13,437 nucleotides of DNA from JACVRW01 sp035947555 (GTDB taxonomy: Bacteria > Actinomycetota > Thermoleophilia > Solirubrobacterales > Thermoleophilaceae): NCBI GenBank assembly GCA_035947555.1, contig DASZJZ010000205.1:1-13437 (forward strand). Direction: 5' to 3'. The position numbers and the translations under genes were made by a program. Positions 1 to 6,082 of this stretch are shown piece by piece (the first letter of the stretch is position 1; every line of letters starts with the position of its first letter). The notes beneath the pieces are model-generated. The model saw nothing but the letters and a program-made list of their open reading frames with translations. It searched no databases and was not told the DNA's origin.

Positions 1-29
1 AGCCGCTCGCCGCGGCCGGGTCCGCTCAC
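1..29 (-). CDS. Possible 5' end of a further minus-strand operon gene (partial)
   Basis: On the minus strand a GTG at 29-27 overlaps the TGA stop of the epimerase gene (28-26), forming the same GTGA overlap found at other junctions in this window. The frame stays open to the window edge and reads V-S-G-P-G-R-G-E-R. Only nine codons are visible, so no function can be given. The call rests on the overlap pattern alone. There is no clear Shine-Dalgarno sequence, only G-rich sequence upstream, and the stop could simply end the operon. Confidence 0.3.
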
Positions 30-1000
30 CCGCCCCGCGCCGCCAGCTCGTGGCCGCGCAGCCACTCGACCGTCCCCGCGATCCCCTCGCGCAGCTCGAT
101 CTTCGCCTCCCACCCGAGCAGCTCGCGGGCCTTCTCCACCGAGGGCCAGCGCCGCTGCACGTCGACCTCGAACGAGGGCAGGTGCTCGAGCGCGAACTCG
201 GCCGGGTCCTCGCCGCACTCCTCCCAGATCACGCGGGCGATCTCCGCCACCGTCCGCTCCTCCGAGGCGGATATGTTGAAGTCCTCGCAGTCAGCCGCCG
301 GGTGCCCCATCGCGCAGACGATCCCGGACGCGATGTCGTCGACATGCGTGAGCGTCCGCGTCTGCGACCCCGATCCGAAGATCGGCAGCGGCCGGACGCC
401 CGACAGCACCTTCCCGATCAGGTCGGGGACCATGTGCGCGATCCCCGGCTCGTCGTCGGGCACCTCGCCCGGCCCGTACGCGTTGAAGGGCCGGCAGATC
501 GTGTAGGGGAGGCCGTGCTCGTCCGCCAGCGCCCGGCAGTACACCTCGCCGGCCAGCTTCGAGAACCCGTACGCCGACCGCGGCGCGGGGCAGTCGAGCA
601 GGTGAGCCTCGGTGGTGGGGAACTCGGAGGCCTGCTCGAACACCATCGAAGACGACACGTACACGAGCCGCTCCACCGACGCCTCCAGACAAGCCCGGAA
701 CACCGCGTTGTAGAGCCCGTTGTTGACCTCGAGCAGCGTGTGCGGCAGCCGGTGGAAGTTCGCGATCCCGCCCACGATCGCCGCCAGGTGGATCACGTGC
801 GTGCAACCGGAGACCGCCGCCCGCGCCTCGTCGGGCAACAACAGATTGCCGGTGTGGACCTCGCAGGACTCGCGCATCCATCCCGGCGCCGGACGCTGGT
901 CCGACACCCGCACCTCCCAGCGCGGGTCGCCCACCAGACGCCGCACGACCGCCCCGCCGATCGTGCCGGCGCCCCCCGTCACCAGCACTCGAGAGCTCAC
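26..1000 (-). CDS. NAD-dependent epimerase/dehydratase (extended SDR, nucleotide-sugar type)
   Basis: This 324-residue protein has the hallmarks of an extended short-chain dehydrogenase acting on nucleotide sugars. Visible are the N-terminal Rossmann motif TGGAGTIG at residues 8-15, HLAA at 71-74, a catalytic-type serine cluster VSSS at 115-118, YGFSK with Tyr144 and Lys148, and the substrate-loop motif RPFNAYGPGE at 170-179. Length and motifs fit UDP-glucose 4-epimerase, UDP-glucuronate decarboxylase, GDP-mannose 3,5-epimerase or GDP-fucose synthase relatives. The GGIAN stretch near residues 77-81 slightly recalls the GDP-sugar branch. The exact reaction cannot be read from sequence. The GTG at 1000 is chosen because it places the Rossmann motif at the N-terminus and overlaps the upstream stop as GTGA. 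An upstream ATG would add 22 residues of low-complexity sequence. It is the third gene of the minus-strand operon. A GalE-like role feeding Glf is possible but unproven. Confidence 0.88.
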   Translation of the reverse strand: MSSRVLVTGGAGTIGGAVVRRLVGDPRWEVRVSDQRPAPGWMRESCEVHTGNLLLPDEARAAVSGCTHVIHLAAIVGGIANFHRLPHTLLEVNNGLYNAVFRACLEASVERLVYVSSSMVFEQASEFPTTEAHLLDCPAPRSAYGFSKLAGEVYCRALADEHGLPYTICRPFNAYGPGEVPDDEPGIAHMVPDLIGKVLSGVRPLPIFGSGSQTRTLTHVDDIASGIVCAMGHPAADCEDFNISASEERTVAEIARVIWEECGEDPAEFALEHLPSFEVDVQRRWPSVEKARELLGWEAKIELREGIAGTVEWLRGHELAARGG

Positions 1001-2232
1001 TCGGACTCGACCGCCGCCCGCTCCCTCACCGTCCCGAACACGCGGCCCGAGCCCGTCACGTTCCACGGGTCCACCAGCACCACCCCCGCGGGCAGCCGCG
1101 ACAGCAGGTCCGAGAAAGACGAGTGATTGGTGGCGACGATCACCGCATCGGCGCCCTCCACAGCGGTGGAGAAGGGGTCTGACGGCACGTGCGGGTCGTG
1201 CCGCGCCACGTGGGCCAGCTCGCGCTCCAGCAACCGGACGACCTTGTACGACAGCGAATCGCGCACGTCGTCGGAGTCGCGCTTGAAGGTCAGCCCGAGG
1301 ACTGCCACGTGACGGTCCCGCAACGACCCCCCGAGGCGCTCTCGAAGCCCCTTAACCAGGAACAGCGGCACCGTCTCGTGCACGCGCGACACCGCCAGCA
1401 GCATCCCCGGCGCGCTCGAGCGCTCCTCCGAGAAGGTGAAGTCCTTGCGCAGACATGCCCCCGCGGTGAGCCCCGGCGCCGCCATCCCGCCGCGCGGGTA
1501 ATCGTGGTTGATCAGGTCGATCACCTCGAACACGTTGGCCCCGTACTGCTCTGCCTCCATCATCAGCAGGTTGGGCAGCGCGAACTGCGTGTAGCGCAGG
1601 ATGTTCGTCCAGATCTTGGCGAGCTCGGCCTCGACCGGACTGGTCTGCACGATCTCGGTCCCGAACACCTCGAACAGCTCGGCCGCCCGCGCCCCCGAGC
1701 CCTCGCCCACGCCGCCGACGATGCACGGCAGCCTCGCGATCTCCTCCAGGAAGTGGTTCGCCGCGATCCGCTCCGGCACGTGCGATACGAACAGGTCCTC
1801 GCCAACGCTGAACCCGCGCCGCTGCTCGATGTAGCCCGCCACCCAGTCGGTGGTGCCGGGCGCCACCGTCGAGCGCAGGATCAGCGAGTGGCCCTCGCGG
1901 AGGACCGGCAGGAGGTCGTCCACCACCCGCCGGATCTGCGACTTGTCGATCTCGATGTGCACGTGCGAGGGCGTGCCGAGGGTCAACACGATGTGATCGG
2001 CCCGCGCCGCGTCCTGCACCACCCGGGTCCGCCCGAAGCGGCCCGCCGCCAGCACACGCTCGAGCAGCTCCTGCGTGCCGGTCTCGTGGAACGGCATGTG
2101 GCCGGCCGCCACCTGCTCGAGCACCGCCGGCTCGCGCTCGACCCCGATCACGTCCAAGCCGCGATCGGCGAACGAGAGCGCGAGCGGCAGGCCCACGCGG
2201 CCGAGGCCGACGACGGCGACGCTCGCGGTCAT
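997..2232 (-). CDS. UDP-glucose/UDP-ManNAc 6-dehydrogenase family protein
   Basis: This 411-residue cytoplasmic enzyme belongs to the UDP-glucose/GDP-mannose dehydrogenase family, which makes four-electron oxidations of C6 to a uronic acid using NAD. The N-terminal NAD domain shows GLGRVG at residues 9-14 and STVAPGTT at 121-128. HVPERI at 151-156 carries the conserved Glu154. AELAKIWTN at 202-210 gives the family Lys206 and Asn210. The catalytic-cysteine motif at 254-264 contains Cys260 with Lys263-Asp264. The C-terminal domain shows LGLTFKRDSDDVRDS at 312-326 and a VDPWN ending. General layout is closer to WecC-like (UDP-ManNAc) than to UDP-glucose dehydrogenases, but substrate is uncertain. 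The neighbour upstream is a WecG-type transferase, a family that can use UDP-ManNAcA, which makes that product plausible. The cysteine motif departs from the usual GPGxGGxC form. Ten bases separate it from the upstream gene, and its stop overlaps the next start. Confidence 0.9.
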   Translation of the reverse strand: MTASVAVVGLGRVGLPLALSFADRGLDVIGVEREPAVLEQVAAGHMPFHETGTQELLERVLAAGRFGRTRVVQDAARADHIVLTLGTPSHVHIEIDKSQIRRVVDDLLPVLREGHSLILRSTVAPGTTDWVAGYIEQRRGFSVGEDLFVSHVPERIAANHFLEEIARLPCIVGGVGEGSGARAAELFEVFGTEIVQTSPVEAELAKIWTNILRYTQFALPNLLMMEAEQYGANVFEVIDLINHDYPRGGMAAPGLTAGACLRKDFTFSEERSSAPGMLLAVSRVHETVPLFLVKGLRERLGGSLRDRHVAVLGLTFKRDSDDVRDSLSYKVVRLLERELAHVARHDPHVPSDPFSTAVEGADAVIVATNHSSFSDLLSRLPAGVVLVDPWNVTGSGRVFGTVRERAAVESE

Positions 2233-2242
2233 TCCGGGCAGT

Positions 2243-3055
2243 CTACGAGCGCGTCCGCTCGGCCAGGTACTGCCGGGCGAACGCCGCCACGAAGCGCGGG
2301 TTGGTGTAGAGGTAGCGCGGCAGCAGCCGCTTGGGCTCCTGCCCGATCCGGTAGATCCACTCGAGCCCGCGGTCCTGCATCCAGCTCGGCGCCATCGAGA
2401 TGCGGCCGGCGTGGAAGTCGAAGGCCGCGCCTACGCCGCACATCACCGGCACCTCGAGCCGGTCGCGCATGCGGGCCATCCACATCTCCTGCTTGGGCAC
2501 GCCGATCCCGACCCACAGCACGTCGGGACGGGCGGAGTTGATCTGCTTCACGACCCCGTCCTCCTCCTCCGCGGTGAGCGGCCGGAACGGGGGCGAGTAG
2601 CCGCCGACGATCTGGATGCCGGGGTGGCGGCGGCGCATGGAGAGGGCGAGCTGCACGAGCGTGCCCTGGTCGCGGCCGCCGTAGAGCCAGACACGATGGC
2701 CGCGCTCCGCGCAGCGGTCGCTGTAGCGAAGCATCAGCTCGGGGCCGTAGACGCGGTCGCCGAGCTTCTCGCCCAGCAGGTTGGCGGCCCACACGAGCGG
2801 CATACCGTCGGGCACCACCAGCGTCGAGCGGCGCAGCGCCTCGAGCATCTCCGGGTTGCGGCGCGCCTCGATCAGGGCGTGCACCGGCGCCGCGCACACG
2901 TAGCCGGGCTCGCGGCTCTCCACCAGACCGTCCATGACGTCGATGGCGCGGTCGTAGTCGACCATCGCCACCGGCACCCCGAGGAGGTCGCGCGCGTGCA
3001 CGCCCGCGGCGGCGGCGGGGGCAAGGCGAGGTTGAGGCTGGGGGATGGGCTGCAT
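2243..3055 (-). CDS. WecG/TagA/CpsF family glycosyltransferase (GT26)
   Basis: This 270-residue protein matches the WecG/TagA/CpsF family, which transfers ManNAc, ManNAcA or a related sugar from UDP to an undecaprenyl-diphosphate-linked GlcNAc at the inner membrane face. Visible motifs are LLGVPV at 24-29, PDGMPLVW at 82-89 with Asp83 at the position of the proposed catalytic aspartate, RVYGPELM at 101-108, LYGG at 124-127, VGIGVPKQE at 182-190, GVGAAFDFHAG at 207-217, and a C-terminal WIYRIGQEPKRLLPRYL-type segment. The ATG at 3055 is preferred. A longer frame from 3166 would add 37 low-complexity residues and run into the divergent flippase gene. The first roughly 20 residues are Pro/Ala-rich, so a start a little further in is possible. 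It is the first gene of the minus-strand operon, followed by the dehydrogenase. Confidence 0.9.
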   Translation of the reverse strand: MQPIPQPQPRLAPAAAAGVHARDLLGVPVAMVDYDRAIDVMDGLVESREPGYVCAAPVHALIEARRNPEMLEALRRSTLVVPDGMPLVWAANLLGEKLGDRVYGPELMLRYSDRCAERGHRVWLYGGRDQGTLVQLALSMRRRHPGIQIVGGYSPPFRPLTAEEEDGVVKQINSARPDVLWVGIGVPKQEMWMARMRDRLEVPVMCGVGAAFDFHAGRISMAPSWMQDRGLEWIYRIGQEPKRLLPRYLYTNPRFVAAFARQYLAERTRS

Positions 3056-3129
3056 GTGGGGTGTGAAGGCCGTCTGCGGTCGGCCAGGGTGGGTTCCGCC
3101 CTGGAGCCTAGCCGTCGCAGCGGCCGCGT
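3056..3129. promoter_or_regulatory. Divergent promoter region between the WecG gene and the flippase gene
   Basis: These 74 bases separate two divergent genes and must hold both promoters. On the minus strand a TAGGCT hexamer (plus-strand 3105-3110) is a candidate -10 box. It sits in the 9-mer GGCTAGGCT, which recurs upstream of the GT2 at 7974. Here the -10 candidate lies about 49 bases from the chosen WecG start, so that message would have a short leader. No convincing -35 was found. For the flippase only a weak TAGCCG (3109-3114) is visible, and there is no clear Shine-Dalgarno before its ATG. Confidence 0.4.
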
Positions 3130-4722
3130 ATGGTCCAACCCGTGCGTCCGGCCGGGGTTGCGCCATCCGACGCGGGTGCGCCGGGCCCCGGCGAGGCTCG
3201 CCTGCTCGCCTCGGGGGCGCTCGTGCAAGGGATCGCCCAGGCGGGCGGGCTGTTCGTCCTGCTCGTGATCGTCACGGTGCTGGCGCGGGAGCTCACGGTC
3301 GCGGAGCTTGGCGCCTATGGGCTGGTGGTCTCGCTGGCGGGCTACCTGCTCGTGTTGCGCAACAGCGTGGCGAACTCCGCTGTGCGGGCGATGGCGGCCG
3401 CGGCGGGGGAGGAGCGGGCGCGGATGTTCTCCGCCACCGCGGTCCTGTACGCGGCCGTGGGGGTGGCCACGGGGCTGCTGATCGCGGGCGCTGCGCTCGC
3501 GATCGCCGCGTTCATCCTCTCCGGGGCGCTGGCGGACGACGCGCGCGCCGGCGGGCTCGGCCTCGCCGCGGTCACCGCGGCGGGGATCCCGGCCACGGTG
3601 TGGTTGGACGGGCTGCGGGCCGAGCGACGGTTCGTGCTGGCGGCGAGCATGGAGATCCTCGCCGTCACGCTGCAGCTCGCGGTGATGCTCACGCTGATCT
3701 TCGCCGGGGCGGACCTGAGCGTGCTGATCGCCGTGGCCGGGGCGATCCCGCTGTTCAGCGGGACGTTGTGCTTCGCCGCCGTTCGCCGTTTGGGGCGGCG
3801 CCGGAGCGCGTCGCCGGGGGTCGGGGGGACGCCGGGCACGGACTACCCGCTCCGGCTGACCTTCGCGGGCGCCACGCGGGCTCGCGTGATGGCCATCGTG
3901 CCCACCGCCGGATGGCTGCTGGTCGTGGAGCTGTGCAATCTGGCGATGTACGCGTCGAGCCGGGTGATCCTCGGCGCCTACCGGGATGCGACGACTGTGG
4001 GCCGGTTCGAGGGGCCCGTGCGGGCGCACAACCTGCTCTACGCGCTGGCCGGTGCGCTGGCGGTGCCGGTGGTGCCGACCGCCTCGCGCTACGTGTCGGC
4101 CGGCGACCAACGCCGGCTGCGTGACCTCGTCGTGCGCGGAACCCGCTACACGCTTGCGCTGTTCGTGCCGCTCTGCGTAACGCTGATGGCGCTGGCCGAG
4201 CCGATCGTGGAGGTATGGCTGGGCGCGCGCTACACCGACGGCGCGACCGCCCTCACCATCCTCGTCTCCTACTGGCTGCTGTACGGGGGGCTGGTGGTGA
4301 CGCCCGGGTTCCTGGTCGGCGCGGGCCGGGCGCGGGAGGTGGCGCTGATCGTGATGGCGGTGGCGACGGCGAACCTGGTGCTGGCCCTCGTGCTGACGCC
4401 CGAGCTGGGGCTCAAGGGGCCGGCGCTGGCGACGGCGATCCCGTTCGTGCTCGCCTTCCCCGCGATGCTCGCACTCGGCCTGCGGACGGGCGGCGGCGTC
4501 AGCGTCCGCGAGCTCGCCCGGCAGGCCTGGCTGCCGGCGTATGGCTTGGGGACAGTCCTGGCAGCTGCGCTCGTCGCCCTGCGGCTCGCCGCCGACCCGG
4601 AGACGCTGCCGGCGGTGCTGACCGCCGCCGTCGGTGGGGTGCTGGCGTTCTGGCTCGCCTTTTTCGTGCTCGTCCTCGAACCCAGCGAGCGGGCGCTGGC
4701 GGCCGGGCTCCTCAGACGTTGA
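3130..4722 (+). CDS. Wzx/MATE-like polysaccharide flippase
   Basis: This 530-residue polytopic membrane protein has about 12-14 hydrophobic segments, roughly at 29-51, 62-84, 101-131, 141-157, 170-192, 196-217, 259-281, 300-316, 340-362, 372-398, 403-422, 431-452, 465-488 and 492-517. Layout, size and motifs such as ELGLKGPALATAIPF (425-439) fit the polysaccharide biosynthesis/MurJ-MATE-like exporter superfamily, whose members flip lipid-linked oligosaccharides to the outer membrane leaflet. The first about 25 residues are polar and Gly/Pro/Ala-rich. A cytoplasmic Arg-rich loop lies near 219-226. The ATG at 3130 is the farthest upstream start compatible with the divergent neighbour. It is the only transport candidate in the window and sits beside the WecG operon, so it probably exports the glycan made by this locus. 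Its stop codon overlaps the -35 box of the next transcription unit. Confidence 0.88.
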   Translation: MVQPVRPAGVAPSDAGAPGPGEARLLASGALVQGIAQAGGLFVLLVIVTVLARELTVAELGAYGLVVSLAGYLLVLRNSVANSAVRAMAAAAGEERARMFSATAVLYAAVGVATGLLIAGAALAIAAFILSGALADDARAGGLGLAAVTAAGIPATVWLDGLRAERRFVLAASMEILAVTLQLAVMLTLIFAGADLSVLIAVAGAIPLFSGTLCFAAVRRLGRRRSASPGVGGTPGTDYPLRLTFAGATRARVMAIVPTAGWLLVVELCNLAMYASSRVILGAYRDATTVGRFEGPVRAHNLLYALAGALAVPVVPTASRYVSAGDQRRLRDLVVRGTRYTLALFVPLCVTLMALAEPIVEVWLGARYTDGATALTILVSYWLLYGGLVVTPGFLVGAGRAREVALIVMAVATANLVLALVLTPELGLKGPALATAIPFVLAFPAMLALGLRTGGGVSVRELARQAWLPAYGLGTVLAAALVALRLAADPETLPAVLTAAVGGVLAFWLAFFVLVLEPSERALAAGLLRR

Positions 4723-4748
4723 GCATCAGATGCGTCACCTGCTAACAT
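4719..4748 (+). promoter_or_regulatory. Promoter of the vapBC operon
   Basis: A -35 candidate TTGAGC (4719-4724) and a -10 candidate TAACAT (4743-4748) are separated by 18 bases. The -35 box overlaps the flippase TGA stop. The antitoxin ATG begins eight bases after the -10, so transcription probably starts at or next to the A of the ATG, giving a leaderless message. This agrees with the lack of any Shine-Dalgarno there. It is the best-formed sigma-70-type promoter I see in the window. Confidence 0.6.
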
Positions 4749-4756
4749 CACGCATC
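4729..4756 (+). promoter_or_regulatory. Inverted-repeat candidate operator for VapBC autoregulation
   Basis: A perfect 7-base inverted repeat, GATGCGT (4729-4735) and ACGCATC (4750-4756), flanks the -10 box with a 14-base centre and ends directly before the antitoxin ATG. VapB-type ribbon-helix-helix antitoxins are known to bind palindromic or paired sites over their own promoters, with the toxin as co-repressor. The position here would block RNA polymerase. That this repeat is the operator is inferred from position and symmetry. Confidence 0.5.
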
Positions 4757-4993
4757 ATGCCGCGCACCACACTCGACCTGGATCCCTCCGTGTTGCGCGA
4801 GCTGCGCCGGCGCGGGCAACGGGATCGCAAGAGCATGGGGCAGGTGGCATCAGAGCTACTCGCCCAGGCGCTCGCCGAAGATGAGCCGCCCCGGCCCACT
4901 GGCTTCAGATGGAGAACGGGGAAGCTGGGCCGGCCTCTGGTGGACCTGGAGGACAAGGAGGCCGTTCGGGCGATACTCGACGAGGACATGTGA
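4757..4993 (+). CDS. vapB: VapB-like ribbon-helix-helix antitoxin
   Basis: This 78-residue basic/acidic protein looks like a type II antitoxin. A short strand TTLDLD (4-9) is followed by two predicted helices (about 10-19 and 27-41), the ribbon-helix-helix arrangement that dimerises and binds DNA. The C-terminal tail from about residue 50 (GFRWRTGKLGRP, then an acidic stretch ending DEDM) would wrap around and inhibit the toxin. The ATG at 4757 is chosen because it begins the RHH strand and lies eight bases after a good -10 box. An upstream in-frame ATG would extend into the flippase gene. The stop overlaps the VapC start as GTGA, typical of coupled antitoxin-toxin pairs. The family call is by fold pattern and context, since antitoxins are poorly conserved. 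Confidence 0.8.
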   Translation: MPRTTLDLDPSVLRELRRRGQRDRKSMGQVASELLAQALAEDEPPRPTGFRWRTGKLGRPLVDLEDKEAVRAILDEDM

Positions 4994-5421
4994 GCACGAC
5001 GCTCGACGCGAATGTGCTGGTGTACGCCGAGAACGAGGACGACCCGGTGCACGAGCGCGCCAGGGAGCTGCTCGAACGACTCACTGCGGGCCCTGACCTT
5101 TTTTACCTCTTCTGGCCGACGCTGTTGGGCTACGTTCGGATCGTGACCCATCCCCGGATCCTCGAGCGCCCGATCGCGCCACACAAGGCACTGGACAACG
5201 TCTCCGACCTGGTTGCCCTTCCTCATGTGCGGTCGCCTGGGGAATCGGAAGGGTTCTGGTATCTGTACCGCGCGACGGCGGGCGATCAGGTCCGCGGCAA
5301 CCAGGTGCCCGACGCCCACCTGGCCACGCTGATGCGCCAGCACGGCGTGCGCATCCTCTACACCCGCGACCGCGACTTCAGGCGTTTCGAGGGGATCGAC
5401 GTCCGCGACCCCTTTGCCTAG
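4990..5421 (+). CDS. vapC: VapC-like PIN-domain ribonuclease toxin
   Basis: This 143-residue protein is a PIN-domain endoribonuclease of the VapC type, whose family members cleave tRNA or rRNA when freed from antitoxin. The N-terminal LDANVL places the first metal-binding Asp at residue 6. PDAHLA puts another at Asp108, and TRDRDF gives Asp127 and Asp129. The second family acidic residue, usually a Glu in an LLEFLR-like helix, is replaced: the sequence reads WPTLLGYVRIVTHPRI (43-58), with Gly47 at that place. The style resembles the mycobacterial-type PIN subfamily with a conserved THPR motif. The GTG at 4990 is chosen because it overlaps the antitoxin stop by four bases and starts just before the PIN strand. 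GAGGA at 4982-4986 may act as a close ribosome site. Its TAG stop shares the palindrome CTAG with the convergent lipoprotein gene. Confidence 0.85.
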   Translation: MSTTLDANVLVYAENEDDPVHERARELLERLTAGPDLFYLFWPTLLGYVRIVTHPRILERPIAPHKALDNVSDLVALPHVRSPGESEGFWYLYRATAGDQVRGNQVPDAHLATLMRQHGVRILYTRDRDFRRFEGIDVRDPFA

Positions 5422-5996
5422 CTCTCAGCCGAGTCCCCGCCTCGTTGCCGGGCGAGCCTCCTGACGCACCTCGCGATGGACCGCGCCTCGCTCCGGCTGC
5501 GCGGCTTCGCGAGGAACACCAGGCGGCGCTCCTGCCGGCGGCGGCCTCTACGGGTCCGCGGTACCCGCAGGATCGCGTCCCGCCGGGCCACCGCGGCCCG
5601 GCCCAGCACCCGCCCGCTGAGACAGATGAGGTCGCCGCGGTCGCGCTGGTGGTCGAACGCCCGGGCCACCTCTCCGTCCCGCACGAAGACGAGCAGGTTG
5701 ATCGAGTTGTCGGACCCGATGTTGCTGTGGTCCGCCTGATCCCACTCGAGGCCAAGCGTCCGGTTGATCCTCTCCGGCGTGCTGTCGGGCGGAAAGACGT
5801 GGAACCGGTCCCACCCGAACGAGGTCACCGCCGCGAGGCGAAACGGCTCACCGGTCTCGCTCGCCCGCCGGACGGCGTCGTCCAATTCCTCGAGCGAACC
5901 GTCCACGTCGTCGGCGAACGGCCCACAGCCGCCGGCCAACGCGGCCACGACGCCCGCCAACGCAACGACCCCTCGCCTCCCCGACCGCAGGTTCAC
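5418..5996 (-). CDS. Predicted secreted lipoprotein of unknown function
   Basis: This 192-residue protein is not recognised as a named family. From the GTG at 5996 it begins with Arg/Gly, a hydrophobic stretch (about 10-22) and LAGGC with Cys24, a plausible lipobox for signal peptidase II. The mature part carries FGWDRFHVFPPDSTPE (about 60-75), a Trp-Asp/Phe-Pro-Pro pattern seen in small exported hypothetical proteins, then an LLVFVRDGEV strand. The C-terminal third is very Arg-rich (RVPRTRRGRRRQERR and RSRSEARS). The GTG start is chosen for the signal peptide. The frame runs open to 6404, but that extension is low-complexity and antisense to another gene. It converges on vapC with stops sharing CTAG. 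A TACCCT hexamer nine bases before the start could be a -10 box. Confidence 0.65.
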   Translation of the reverse strand: MNLRSGRRGVVALAGVVAALAGGCGPFADDVDGSLEELDDAVRRASETGEPFRLAAVTSFGWDRFHVFPPDSTPERINRTLGLEWDQADHSNIGSDNSINLLVFVRDGEVARAFDHQRDRGDLICLSGRVLGRAAVARRDAILRVPRTRRGRRRQERRLVFLAKPRSRSEARSIARCVRRLARQRGGDSAES

Positions 5997-6082
5997 GCCA
6001 GCGCCAGGGTACGGATCCGCTCGCCTCCGCACGCAGGTACGGCGTGGTCGACGCGGGCCGCTCCTTGCTGGAGGGGCGCTGC
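5997..6082. promoter_or_regulatory. Divergent spacer between lipoprotein gene and PLC-like pseudogene
   Basis: This 86-base spacer separates divergent starts. Minus strand: TACCCT (plus 6006-6011) lies nine bases from the lipoprotein GTG and could be its -10 box, again leaving almost no leader. Plus strand: GGAGGGG at 6070-6076 is a strong Shine-Dalgarno placed six bases before a GTG at 6083. I see no clear -35 boxes for either direction. Confidence 0.35.
6070..6076 (+). promoter_or_regulatory. Shine-Dalgarno sequence deciding the pseudogene start
   Basis: GGAGGGG lies six bases before GTG 6083 and favours it over the in-frame ATGs at 6044 and 6101. It is one of the clearest Shine-Dalgarno matches at a transcription-unit start in this window, where most such starts have none. 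Confidence 0.45.

Noticed and set aside
50..1126. Long plus-strand open frame of 358 codons
   Set aside because: It is antisense to the epimerase and the dehydrogenase end. The translation is Arg/Pro/His-rich shadow sequence typical of high-GC opposite frames and has no domain motif.
1189..2541. Plus-strand open frame of 450 codons
   Set aside because: It is the complement of the dehydrogenase and WecG genes, whose motifs are clear on the minus strand. The plus frame is Arg/His/Ala-rich and shows no family signature.
3056..3166. Longer WecG start at the ATG at 3166
   Set aside because: It would add 37 residues with no family similarity, run across the candidate -10 box and overlap the divergent flippase start.
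2872..4110. Minus-strand frame of 412 codons across the flippase
   Set aside because: It is antisense to the well-supported membrane protein, and the composition is a low-complexity shadow. It also overlaps the WecG gene in another frame.
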